A stretch of DNA of 64,000 nt from an uncultured Prevotella sp. (GTDB lineage: Bacteria > Bacteroidota > Bacteroidia > Bacteroidales > Bacteroidaceae). Made by a program: the position numbers and the translations under genes. Within the stretch, counting starts at the first letter, position 1, and the number at the start of each line of letters is the position of its first letter. Location: contig CALBLK010000078.1 of assembly GCA_937895845.1 (NCBI GenBank), positions 42,297 through 106,296 on the forward strand. Reading direction: 5' to 3'. The notes below the pieces were generated by a model, which did no database searches, had not been told where the DNA came from, and worked only from the letters and a program-made list of their open reading frames with translations. This document shows positions 46,664 to 55,313 of the stretch, piece after piece.

Positions 46664-48391
46664 CTATTTAAGCGGCAGGTACCAGTTGCTGGTGTTCTTG
46701 AGCAGGTCGAGCAGGGCGGCGTTGGGTGTCCCGCTGCCATCGCGCAGGGCCACGCGCCCGGCCAGGTAGCCGGGGTCGTTGCGTCGCAGGGCCACGCGCA
46801 TCAGGTCGTAGAAGCGGTTGCCCTCGTATGCGCCCTCGAGGGCCATCTCCTCGACAATCATGTCCTCGACCAGCGGAACCTGGTAGGCCACCGTGTCCTG
46901 GCGCGTGGCAAGGGGCGTGGCGGGCTGGGGCAGGATGTAGTGGATGGTGTCACACTCCACGTAGCCGCTGCCGTGGCCGTGGATGCCCATGGTGTTGCTT
47001 GTGGTGAACGTCACCGGGTCCCAGGTGAGGAAGCGGGCAGCGGCCTGGCGCTCAGTCTCGTCGATGTACTTGTTGATGTTGGTCTGGCACAGGCCGTACT
47101 TCAGGATGGCCATGGCCGTCTGAGGGTAGTTCAGGCGGTTGAGGGCCTCGGCAAAGCGGAGGTAGACCATGCTCCTGCGGTAGATGTTGAAGCCGGAGGG
47201 GGTGAACTTCTGAACGCTCTGCATCAGTGGGGAGTAGGGCGAGTACTCGTCACGGTTCACCTCGTTGTCAGAATAGAAGCTGCGGTAGCGCAGGTCTCCC
47301 TGTATGTACTTGTAGTAATCGCCAAACTGGTCGGTCGTAGGACCGCCAACCGTGTCGCGGTTGTTGCTGTTGTCAATATACAGGTGGGTGTAGTGCTGGC
47401 GCCTGAAGATTTCGCGCATCTGCTTGGAGGGACTCAGCGAGACGTAGCCGTTGTTGTGGTCAACGTCAGAGTTGTACAGATAGTACAGCTGGGTCTGGTG
47501 GCCGTAGTAGGGCTGGTCTTCCAGGGTGATGTCACAGATGGCCTCTGTCTGGCCGTACCAAGGTGACCCCATCTGCCGGTTTTCCATGTTGGGGTGGTTC
47601 TCCTCGGTGAATTCCTTGGAGTTGGTGCTCCAGCGGCAGTACATCATCTCTGTGGGTTGGGGCTTCTCCTGGAGTGTCAGGTAGTCATAGTAGCTCTTGG
47701 CCGCATTTTCATAGTCCTCGGCCCACAGGTAGAGGTCGCCCAGCATCACGCGCACGGGGATGAAGGAGCTTTGCGGAATGATGTTCGACCCATAGTTGGG
47801 TACGCGCTCGTTCACGTAGGGCTTGAGGTCCTCGGCCAGGTAGCTGCAGATGGCCTTGATGTCAGAGGGGGTCTTCTGCATCTCGCGGTTGGCCTGGCTC
47901 TCGCTGTAAAGAGGCTCGGTGACCAGTGGCAGCTTGCCATAAATCTGCACGGCCTGGAGATAGGCCCAGGCCCGGAACACCTTGGCGGCCACATACTCGC
48001 GCTTGAACACCTTGACACCCTTGAGGCTCAGGGTGGTGTCGGCCTTGGCGATGAAGTTGTTGCAGTTGTTGATGACGGCATAGTAGTCGCTCACCCTGTT
48101 GTAGCAGTTCTCGGTGGTGGCGGTGAAGTCGGCCAGTTCCTTCAGGTCGGCCGAGGCCTTGTCGGTGATGGTCACCAGGTCGGAGCGCACCTCGCCCACC
48201 AGGGCGTTGCGTTCGGCCACCACCTGCAACTTGTTGATGATGCCCAGTATGTTGTAGACCGTGTCGGACGCCTCGGTGATGCGGTTGTCTTTCTCAAACT
48301 CCACGATGCCGGAGTCTGTGTCAAGCATATCGCCACAGGACACGGTGAACAGCAGGGCTGTGGCTGCGATTGCAATATTACGATATTTCAT
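46664..48391 (-). CDS. SusD/RagB-family outer-membrane lipoprotein (second pair)
   Basis: A 575-residue nutrient-binding lipoprotein (MKYRNIAIAATALLFTVSC, Cys19, then GDMLDTDSGIVEFEKDNRIT). The SusD fold is seen in the SusD-like N-terminus with NNCNNFIAKADTTL, TPR-like helices (FRAWAYLQAVQIYGKLPLVTEPLY, FIPVRVMLGDLYLWAEDYENAAKSYYDYL) and the C-terminal NRFYDLMRVALRR. SusD proteins cap the SusC transporter and bind the substrate at the cell surface. It is the last gene of the seven-gene FAS1/SusCD operon and follows its SusC partner by 13 bp. No glycosidase or peptidase is encoded nearby on this strand, so the ligand is unknown. Confidence 0.93.
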   Translation of the reverse strand: MKYRNIAIAATALLFTVSCGDMLDTDSGIVEFEKDNRITEASDTVYNILGIINKLQVVAERNALVGEVRSDLVTITDKASADLKELADFTATTENCYNRVSDYYAVINNCNNFIAKADTTLSLKGVKVFKREYVAAKVFRAWAYLQAVQIYGKLPLVTEPLYSESQANREMQKTPSDIKAICSYLAEDLKPYVNERVPNYGSNIIPQSSFIPVRVMLGDLYLWAEDYENAAKSYYDYLTLQEKPQPTEMMYCRWSTNSKEFTEENHPNMENRQMGSPWYGQTEAICDITLEDQPYYGHQTQLYYLYNSDVDHNNGYVSLSPSKQMREIFRRQHYTHLYIDNSNNRDTVGGPTTDQFGDYYKYIQGDLRYRSFYSDNEVNRDEYSPYSPLMQSVQKFTPSGFNIYRRSMVYLRFAEALNRLNYPQTAMAILKYGLCQTNINKYIDETERQAAARFLTWDPVTFTTSNTMGIHGHGSGYVECDTIHYILPQPATPLATRQDTVAYQVPLVEDMIVEEMALEGAYEGNRFYDLMRVALRRNDPGYLAGRVALRDGSGTPNAALLDLLKNTSNWYLPLK

Positions 48392-48404
48392 AGTTTTCGG
48401 TTTT

Positions 48405-51400
48405 TTACAGATTAATCTTCACACCCAGAGACACGGCGCGGGCGTTGCCCAGGAGGCCGGTGTCAATGCCCTGGAGCAGCTGTGAGCCTGCGGTGATGCA
48501 GTCGGGGTCGGAACCCAGGTACTTGGTGACGGTAAACAGGTTCTCGGCGCTGGCCCACACGGTGATGCCCTGCAAGTAGGTGGAGCTGATGGGCAGGGCG
48601 TAGCTCAGGGTCACGTTCTTGAGCTTGAGGTAGCTGCCGTCTTCGATCCAGCGGTCGCTGAAGCGCGAGTTGCCCATGGGGTCTTGGTAGTTGGCCCGGG
48701 GGATGTCGGTCTGCTGTCCGTCCGTGGTCCAGCGGTTGGCCATGGCCGTGGTCTGGTTGTAGAACATGTTGCCCCCCTCGAGGATGGAGCGCTGGTAGTT
48801 GTAGATGTCGTTGCCCAGGGAGTAGTTGAACGTGGCGTCAAGGCGCAGGTTCTTCCATTGCAGCGAGGTGAAGATGTTGCCGTAGATGTCGGGATTGGGG
48901 TCGCCAATCACCACGCGGTCTTCCTTGCCGATGCAGTTGTCGCCGTCGGTGCTCACAAAGCGCATGTCGCCTGCCTGGAAATACTCTTTCTGCCCGCTGC
49001 CGTTCACCTGGTAGAGTCCCTCGGCATTGGCCTCGGCCTCGCTGGCTATAACGCCGTTGGTGCGGTAGCCGTAGAACAGGCCGATGGGGCCGCCCACCCG
49101 GGTGAGGACGGTTCCGCCGTAGAGCGTGTTCTCCACCGGCTTGTTGTCGTTGGGCAGCGCTGTCACCTTGTTCTTGTAGTGGCCCACGGAGAATCCGGCC
49201 TCCCACTGCCAGTCCTTCAGGTTGAGCACCTTGGCGGTGGCCTGGATGTCGAAGCCCTCGTTCTCCAGCTTGCCGCCGTTGCCCCAGTTCTCCTGGAGGC
49301 CGCTGGTCCACGACAGCTGCTGAAGGGTGATGAGGTCGCTCGTCCAGCTCTTGAAATAGTTGAGGCGCAGGTTCAGGCGGTTGTTGAAGAAGTTGCCGTC
49401 AAGTCCGGCCGTGAGTCGGCGCGTGGTCTCCCACTTGAGCATGTCGTTGCCAATGTTTCCGATGACCTTGCCGCTCACCTGGGCGTTGAGCATCTGCTGG
49501 GCGATGAAATAGGTGCGCGAGGCCGTGAAGTCAATGTCGTCGTTGCCTGTCATGTCGAAGCCGGCGCTCAGGCGCAGGTAGTCCAGCCCGGGGATGCCGG
49601 CCAGCCATTTCTCGTTGGTGAGCACCCATGCAGCCTGCACGCTGGGGAACAGGCCCCACACGGTGTTGAACATCTTGAGACCGTCGGCCTTGTCGCCGAA
49701 GCGTGACGAGGCCTGGGCCGACACGCCGGCCATCACGTAGTACTTGCTTCCGTAGTTGTAGTCGGCCTGTCCGTACCAGGTGACTTCGCGCACCTTGTCA
49801 TCGGCGCCGTCGGTGCTCTTCATGGTCAGGCTGGAGCTCATCACCGGAATCTTGTCGTTACCCGAGTTGAAGCCCTGCTGCTTGTTGAGCGTGAAGTTGT
49901 GGCTCAGGTAGCGTGCGCCGCCCATCACGTTGATGCTGTGCGCGCCATAGCGGTTGTTCCATGTCAGCCGGGTGTCGCTCTGGATGTTGGTCTGCCTTGA
50001 GGCCATCGATCCGAGCTTGTTCTTGAAGTAGTCTGTCTCGCTCACGCTGAGGTCCTTGAACCGTGGCGTGCCGTTGATGGGCAGGTAGTAGTTCTCGTTG
50101 GTGTTCACCAGCGTGAAGTTGAAGTGCTCGCTCAGCGAGAGGTGCCTGTTGAAGTTGTAGCGTGGGGTGATGGACAGGGTGACCAGGCGGTTGCCGAAGT
50201 GGTTGCGGGTGTCTCCCTTGCCATATTCGAGCAGGCTTTTCGGGTTGATGAGCGATGTGCCGGCCCGCGGGTTGCCGTTCTGGTTGAGGTTGGGCACCTT
50301 GGCCAGGTAGTCGTCAGCCTGTGAGAGGAACTGGCTCAGGTTGCCGTCGGTGTCGTAGGCGTAGGGCGAAAGGAACGGGGCCTTGATGAGCGCCAGCTGT
50401 GAGGCCGAGGTCACCAGGGCCGAGCTGATGTTGTCGGGCATGCCGTCGTCGAGCAGGTTGCGGTTTACGTCGCTGTAGGCGGCGTCGAAGCGCACCGACA
50501 GGTTGCGCAGCACGTTGATGTCGCTGTTCAGTCGCATGTCGAAGCGGCTGTAGTCGTTGTTGCGAATCTGGCTGTCGCTCTGGCTGTAGCCCACCGACAG
50601 GTTGTAGTTGGCCACGTTGTCACCGCCCTGCACGTTGATGCCATAGTTCTGCACAAAGGTCTCGTGGTAGATTTCCTTGGTCCAGTCGGTGTTGTTGTGG
50701 TACATCTTATAGTAATAGTAGTCGGGGTCGTTCACCAGGAAGTTGAGCCTCGAGATGTCCGTCGTCTGGTTGTAGAGCATCTCAGAGGCCAGCAGGCGGT
50801 AGTCCTCGGCGCCCATCATCTCGGGCAGCTTGGGCAGGAACTTGTAGCTTCCGTTGATGTTCACGTCAATGCGTGTGGCCATGCTCTTGTTGCGCTTGGT
50901 GTTGATGAGGATAACTCCGTTGGCGCCCTTGGCGCCATAGATGGCCGTTCCGTTCTTCAGCACGGTCACGTTCTCGATGTCATTCACGTTGATGTTGGCC
51001 AGCAGGTTGTTGTAGTAGCCTTGGTGCAGCATCTTGCGGCCGTACTGCATGTCCATAATCACGCCGTCGAGCACGATGAGCGGCTGGGCGTTGCTCTCCA
51101 GAGAGTTCAGGCCCGCGATGAACATGGCGTTGCCCGTTCCGGGGTTGCCGCCGCGCGAGATGGATCGGATGTCGCCGCCCAGCCGCTGGCTGAGCAGGTT
51201 GTCTATGCTCACCTCGGCCGTTTTGTCGAAGTCGCTGGCGGTCACCTTGCGGCTGGCCTCGGCTGTGCGGCTGTAGTCGGCTCTGAACGTGGCGGGGTAG
51301 AGCTTTCCGTCAATGGCCTCAAGGTTCTTGCCTATGGCTTTCTGCTGCAGGTTGTACCCCTCGACCATCATTGACACGGAGGTGATGTGGCGTGGCATGG

Positions 51401-51629
51401 ACAGCTGGTAGTGGCCTTGGTCGTCGGTCATGGCCGTGTAGCGGTTGTTGCCGAAGGCCTCCACGCGCACGCCGGCGATGGGCTGCCCCGTGGCGGCGTC
51501 GGTCACTGTTCCGCTCACGGTGATGTTGTTGCCATCGGTGGGGTCGGCGGCCAGGGCCACCGTGCAATAGCCGATGCACAGCGGAAGCAGCATCGCTTGC
51601 TTGATATGTTTGATGATTTGACTAATCAT
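48405..51629 (-). CDS. SusC/RagA-family TonB-dependent outer-membrane transporter (second pair)
   Basis: A 1,074-residue TonB-dependent transporter. A signal peptide (AMLLPLCIGYCTVALA) is followed by a carboxypeptidase-regulatory-like domain (ITVSGTVTDAATGQPIAGVRVEAFGNNRYTAMTDDQGHYQLSMP), the plug (VSIDNLLSQRLGGDIRSISRGGNPGTGNAMFIAGLNSLESNAQPLIVLDGV, ATVLKNGTAIYGAKGANGVILINTK-like region with VTVLKNGTAIYGAKGANGVI) and the barrel, ending with ARAVSLGVKINL. The plug's usual 'RG' motif is present as SRGGNPG. It pairs with the SusD gene downstream. It lies 38 bp after the FAS1 lipoprotein gene upstream, so the pair probably works with that protein. Confidence 0.94.
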   Translation of the reverse strand: MISQIIKHIKQAMLLPLCIGYCTVALAADPTDGNNITVSGTVTDAATGQPIAGVRVEAFGNNRYTAMTDDQGHYQLSMPRHITSVSMMVEGYNLQQKAIGKNLEAIDGKLYPATFRADYSRTAEASRKVTASDFDKTAEVSIDNLLSQRLGGDIRSISRGGNPGTGNAMFIAGLNSLESNAQPLIVLDGVIMDMQYGRKMLHQGYYNNLLANINVNDIENVTVLKNGTAIYGAKGANGVILINTKRNKSMATRIDVNINGSYKFLPKLPEMMGAEDYRLLASEMLYNQTTDISRLNFLVNDPDYYYYKMYHNNTDWTKEIYHETFVQNYGINVQGGDNVANYNLSVGYSQSDSQIRNNDYSRFDMRLNSDINVLRNLSVRFDAAYSDVNRNLLDDGMPDNISSALVTSASQLALIKAPFLSPYAYDTDGNLSQFLSQADDYLAKVPNLNQNGNPRAGTSLINPKSLLEYGKGDTRNHFGNRLVTLSITPRYNFNRHLSLSEHFNFTLVNTNENYYLPINGTPRFKDLSVSETDYFKNKLGSMASRQTNIQSDTRLTWNNRYGAHSINVMGGARYLSHNFTLNKQQGFNSGNDKIPVMSSSLTMKSTDGADDKVREVTWYGQADYNYGSKYYVMAGVSAQASSRFGDKADGLKMFNTVWGLFPSVQAAWVLTNEKWLAGIPGLDYLRLSAGFDMTGNDDIDFTASRTYFIAQQMLNAQVSGKVIGNIGNDMLKWETTRRLTAGLDGNFFNNRLNLRLNYFKSWTSDLITLQQLSWTSGLQENWGNGGKLENEGFDIQATAKVLNLKDWQWEAGFSVGHYKNKVTALPNDNKPVENTLYGGTVLTRVGGPIGLFYGYRTNGVIASEAEANAEGLYQVNGSGQKEYFQAGDMRFVSTDGDNCIGKEDRVVIGDPNPDIYGNIFTSLQWKNLRLDATFNYSLGNDIYNYQRSILEGGNMFYNQTTAMANRWTTDGQQTDIPRANYQDPMGNSRFSDRWIEDGSYLKLKNVTLSYALPISSTYLQGITVWASAENLFTVTKYLGSDPDCITAGSQLLQGIDTGLLGNARAVSLGVKINL

Positions 51630-51667
51630 AATTGATGTGTTTATCTGTTGTTGGATGGTTCTTGGTT

Positions 51668-53311
51668 CTATTCTCCCTCATTCCCGCTCTCCGTTTCTTC
51701 AGGCCTTGCCTTGGGCTTGAGCAGGATGCAGTCGATGTAGATGGGGCGTGAATACTTTCTGTTTTCGGCGGCACTCATCGAGCAGGACAGGGTGAGATAG
51801 AAGTACTCGTTGGTCTGGTCGTAAATGTTGCAGGTGGGGAACACGAAGTCTTTGGCCAGCAAAACGGTGTCCACGCGCAGCGGATCGTTGAAGTTGAACT
51901 TGGTCTGTTTCTTGTTCTTCTCGTCAAGCCAGCTGCAGCTGTAGCTCTTCTTGCTGCCGTTGCCGTCTATATAGCCGATTTCTGCCTTGAACTGGTAGGG
52001 CTTGGCAGCCGCCTTGGGGTCGGTTATGTTCTGCGGCAGCAGCACCGCGCACACATCGTAGGCTGTAGACTTGACATTGTCCAGGCGGAACTTCACGCTC
52101 CAGTTGGCCGTGTTGCTGCTGGGCTGGATGTCAAGGTAGCCCTCGCGTGAGATGCTGTCGGCGCTGAGCGAGCGGCTGGTGTACGTGCATTTCTCGCTGC
52201 TGATGATGTACCCTGTGTTCTCGCCCTCCAGCTCCATCTTGCGGTTGTAAGTCTGTGTGGGGTCAAGGCGGTAGTCATTGGTCTCGTAGAGCACGCCGTT
52301 GCTGCTGACAGTCTTTGTCGCGCCGTCAAGCAGCCCGCCCGGTGCGAAAGGCTTGCGGAACACACTGTACTCTGGATAGGTGGCGCTGTAGTTCAGCGAG
52401 CGCAGCGAGTCTGTGGGGCTCTTCTGGGTTGTCATGGTGAATATGGCATCCTGGAACATGGCCGCGTAGGTGCGCAGGAGCTGCAGCGAGTCGGCCTTTG
52501 CCTCAGAGGTGGGGTAGGCAAAGCAGGCCTTGGCCTGGTCAAAGGCTTTCTGCCAGCCCTCGCCCTTGGCCACAACCATCCAGTAGGTGGAGTCCTCGCT
52601 GGTGAGCTTGGCGCCGAGATAGTTGGTGATGAAGTCGTTGCGCTCAATCATCACCGAGTCAATGTAGACAGGCACACCGTCGATGGTGCCGTTCTGGACG
52701 GAGTTGGCCTGGTCAAACTCCTCGCGGTCGTAGGAGCGGATGAAGTCGCCCACAGCCTTGAATTCTGCGCGGTCGGTCATCTGCTCGTACAGGTTGTAGT
52801 AGTAGGGCAGCTGTTTCTCCATCACGTTCAGAATGCCATTCTTGGCGTGGATGTTGCCCTGCTTCACTGTGATGCCGTTGACAGAGCCGGGCACGAGGGT
52901 CACGCGCTTGTCGTTCATCATGTGGATGGTCTTCTCGGTGGCGGTGGTCGAGTTGGCCGAGCGGGCGATATGGTTCTTCACGAAGAACTTCTCAACGATG
53001 GAGTCGCCCTGTGCCGTCTCGGTGAGTGCGATGAGCGAGTCCTTGTTGAACGTGCCGTTTACCGGGGCCATCACGGTGAACGACTGGCCCGAGTTGAGTA
53101 TCTCGGCGTAGCTGGCCTTGGTCTTCTTGTGCATGCGGAACAGCTTGGTGTGCTCCAGCACCTCGCAGAAGTCGCTCAGCTCGCTGTTCTGACTCATCTG
53201 CTGCCACAGACCTCCTTCGGCCACAGTGCCTTCGTAGTGGTCGTCCCAGTCGGTGCAGGCCACTGCGGAGCAGGCTATTGTTGCGGATAATATATAATGT
53301 ATTGCTTTCAT
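51668..53311 (-). CDS. FAS1 (fasciclin-like) domain lipoprotein, operon gene 5
   Basis: A 547-residue lipoprotein (MKAIHYILSATIACSAVAC, Cys19, then TDWDDHYEG). One FAS1 domain is recognisable at ~40-175: LSDFCEVLEHTKLFRM, SFTVMAPVNGTFNKDSL (the FAS1 H1-type box with Ala-Pro-x-Asn-x-x-Phe), FVKNHIARS and an ending IHAKNGILNVMEKQLPYYYNLYEQM in place of the usual N-G-x-I-H-x-I-D. A second, more divergent FAS1-like part may span ~175-340. The C-terminal ~200 residues are a beta-sandwich (NWSVKFRLDNVKSTAYDVCAVLLP to RPIYIDCILLKPK). The gene lies 46 bp after the preceding FAS1 gene and 38 bp before a SusC gene. FAS1 domains mediate adhesion or ligand binding in other systems; the role here is not established. 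Confidence 0.82.
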   Translation of the reverse strand: MKAIHYILSATIACSAVACTDWDDHYEGTVAEGGLWQQMSQNSELSDFCEVLEHTKLFRMHKKTKASYAEILNSGQSFTVMAPVNGTFNKDSLIALTETAQGDSIVEKFFVKNHIARSANSTTATEKTIHMMNDKRVTLVPGSVNGITVKQGNIHAKNGILNVMEKQLPYYYNLYEQMTDRAEFKAVGDFIRSYDREEFDQANSVQNGTIDGVPVYIDSVMIERNDFITNYLGAKLTSEDSTYWMVVAKGEGWQKAFDQAKACFAYPTSEAKADSLQLLRTYAAMFQDAIFTMTTQKSPTDSLRSLNYSATYPEYSVFRKPFAPGGLLDGATKTVSSNGVLYETNDYRLDPTQTYNRKMELEGENTGYIISSEKCTYTSRSLSADSISREGYLDIQPSSNTANWSVKFRLDNVKSTAYDVCAVLLPQNITDPKAAAKPYQFKAEIGYIDGNGSKKSYSCSWLDEKNKKQTKFNFNDPLRVDTVLLAKDFVFPTCNIYDQTNEYFYLTLSCSMSAAENRKYSRPIYIDCILLKPKARPEETESGNEGE

Positions 53312-53357
53312 TCTTGTTCGTGTTTAGATGTGATTGAAACAAAAGTCTTTGCCTGTG

Positions 53358-55286
53358 TCAGTGGGTGTCCTCACCCTCTGGGCTGGCGTAGACGCTCTTC
53401 GGGCACAGCTCGATATAGTCGAACGACAGGGAGTAGTTGCCCTTGAGCAGCTGGCGGAAGCGCAGCTTGTACTCCTGGTCCTGGCGCAGCTCGCCGGTGT
53501 AGAGCACGCGGCGCATGATGTGGCCGGCCGCGCGGAACGGCGTGCCTCCGTTAGAGGCGTCGCCACCCTGAGAGTCGGGAGCCTTCATAAAGCCGCGGTT
53601 GTGCATGGACTTGTCGTTGGCGCGGTTCTCCTCCTCGTCGTCAGTATCTTCCTTCCAGCCGTCAGGGCCCGAGCGGAGGTCGACAGGCACGCCACAGGCG
53701 ATGCCGTTCAGATAGGCCTGGATGATACCTCGCGATGCGTTGACATTGTAGCCAAGGCGCAGCTCGTAGGTTCCGGTCTGGGGCACCGGAGGCAGCTTGA
53801 TGGTCACGTCGAACTCGCCGCAGATGGCCACCATGTTGCCTTCCCATGAGTTGGTCCAAATCTCGTTGCCGCGCACGCCAATCAGACTCTGCGTGGAGGC
53901 CTCGACATTAGTCAGGAAGTTGGGCTTGAACATGGTCATCTGCTTCTCGTTGAACTGCACGCGGCACTTCTGGGCGTTCAGGAAGTCGGGGAACATGGTG
54001 GTGGCGTCGATGCGAAGGCGGTTGTTCAGCGCCTCGCGGTTGAACACCAGCGGACGGTTGATGTAGTGATAGACACCGTTGGCGCAGTCTTGCAGCTGCA
54101 AGCCGCTCTCCGAGGGGCTCAGCACGCGCACGCCCGGCTCTTCGAGCGCGGTGGCGCCACGCTTGCGGTTGAGGTAAACCTTTCCGTCCTTTGGACCGCT
54201 GGCACGCATGATGCATCCCGGGCTCATGGTCTCGTAGTAGTCTTCAGCATCGGCCTTGTCAAGGAAGCAGTAGTACTCCTTAATCTGTCCGGAAATCACC
54301 AGCTGGTCGTAGTTCACCAGATAGGGCAGGATGTGGTAGGCCATGAAGCGGTTAAGCGGGTTCTTCTCGTTGTCCCACTGGTCGTCATATCTGCCTGCAT
54401 CCTCGGGGAAGATGGCATCATACTGTGCCTTGGCATAGGCCTTCAGGTCGTCAAGGGTGCGGATGCCAAACTTGTTGAATATCTCGTCGGTCTCCACAAA
54501 GGCGGTGTACTTGAAATAGCGCCGCTCGACATATTTCACCTTTGTCCACTTCTCGCCCTCGGCTCCGAAGTACACCTCGGGCAGACCAACCTCGACAGAG
54601 TCGCGGCCGATGGTGTAGGTGTAGTCCTCCACCTTGCGCATCTTCTGCTCAAGCTTGGTGAGAGCCAGTGCCTGGGCGAAGATGGTGGCTGTGGAGTCCT
54701 CCTTGATGAGGTCGGGCAGCAGCATGCTGGTCGACATCAGCAGGCGGTCAATGGTGTGAACTACGCCGTTGGTCACGGAGTCGTCGCGCTCAATCATCTT
54801 GGCCGACTTGTTCACGTAATAGATAATGGCATTGTTGTTGTTCACGTCCGAGTCGCACGAGATGGTGATGTTGCGGTCGTCCATGTTGAGCAAGGGCAGG
54901 GTGCCGTCGCTCACGTCGGCGGTGAAATAGGCGCCGCCCTTCACAATGTGCGTGCGGGCGATGGTGTCGCATACGTTGTCGGGTATGGCCTCCACGTTGG
55001 GGTAGCCGTTGCTCTGGAGATAGGCGTTCACGGCATCGTTGGTCGGGGCGTAGAGCGTGTACTCGCCGTAGGTGGCGAGTGTGCTCAGAAACTTCGAGCG
55101 CTGCAGGATGCGGGTGAACTCGCTGAACCGGCCGGGGTCGTTCTGCAGGAATCCCGCGGCGGTCAGCTCGGTTGCCGTGTAGTAGTTGTCGGGGATGTCG
55201 TCCTCGTTGCAGCTCACGGTCACGCTGGTGATGATTGCCACTGCTGTGAGCAACATCCATGATTGTATCTTTTTCATGTTCATCAT
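53358..55286 (-). CDS. FAS1 (fasciclin-like) domain lipoprotein, operon gene 4
   Basis: A 642-residue lipoprotein; ATG 55286 is preferred over a TTG four codons earlier. Lipobox VTVSC (Cys26) precedes NEDDIPDNYYTATELT. The first FAS1 domain (~45-185) is textbook: FSEFTRILQRSKFLSTLATYGEYTLYAPTNDAVNAYL, RTHIVKGGAYFTADV, and NGVVHTIDRLLM. A second domain (~190-425) is split by insertions and ends with CANGVYHYINRPLVFN. The C-terminal ~190 residues form a beta-sandwich of binding-module style (TGTYELRLGYNVNASRGIIQAYLNG, YSLSFDYIELCPKSVY) like that of operon gene 5. It is 15-28 bp after a SusD gene and is probably part of the surface complex of one of the two SusCD pairs. Confidence 0.87.
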   Translation of the reverse strand: MMNMKKIQSWMLLTAVAIITSVTVSCNEDDIPDNYYTATELTAAGFLQNDPGRFSEFTRILQRSKFLSTLATYGEYTLYAPTNDAVNAYLQSNGYPNVEAIPDNVCDTIARTHIVKGGAYFTADVSDGTLPLLNMDDRNITISCDSDVNNNNAIIYYVNKSAKMIERDDSVTNGVVHTIDRLLMSTSMLLPDLIKEDSTATIFAQALALTKLEQKMRKVEDYTYTIGRDSVEVGLPEVYFGAEGEKWTKVKYVERRYFKYTAFVETDEIFNKFGIRTLDDLKAYAKAQYDAIFPEDAGRYDDQWDNEKNPLNRFMAYHILPYLVNYDQLVISGQIKEYYCFLDKADAEDYYETMSPGCIMRASGPKDGKVYLNRKRGATALEEPGVRVLSPSESGLQLQDCANGVYHYINRPLVFNREALNNRLRIDATTMFPDFLNAQKCRVQFNEKQMTMFKPNFLTNVEASTQSLIGVRGNEIWTNSWEGNMVAICGEFDVTIKLPPVPQTGTYELRLGYNVNASRGIIQAYLNGIACGVPVDLRSGPDGWKEDTDDEEENRANDKSMHNRGFMKAPDSQGGDASNGGTPFRAAGHIMRRVLYTGELRQDQEYKLRFRQLLKGNYSLSFDYIELCPKSVYASPEGEDTH

Positions 55287-55313
55287 ACTGTGTGTCAATG
55301 AAGTTAGTCCTGT

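Noticed and set aside
46514..47566. 350-codon plus-strand frame after the R-M island
   Set aside because: It overlaps the terminator and is antisense to a clear SusD gene.
54066..55262. 398-codon plus-strand frame opposite a FAS1 gene
   Set aside because: Antisense shadow with Val/Gly/His-rich composition and no recognisable domain.
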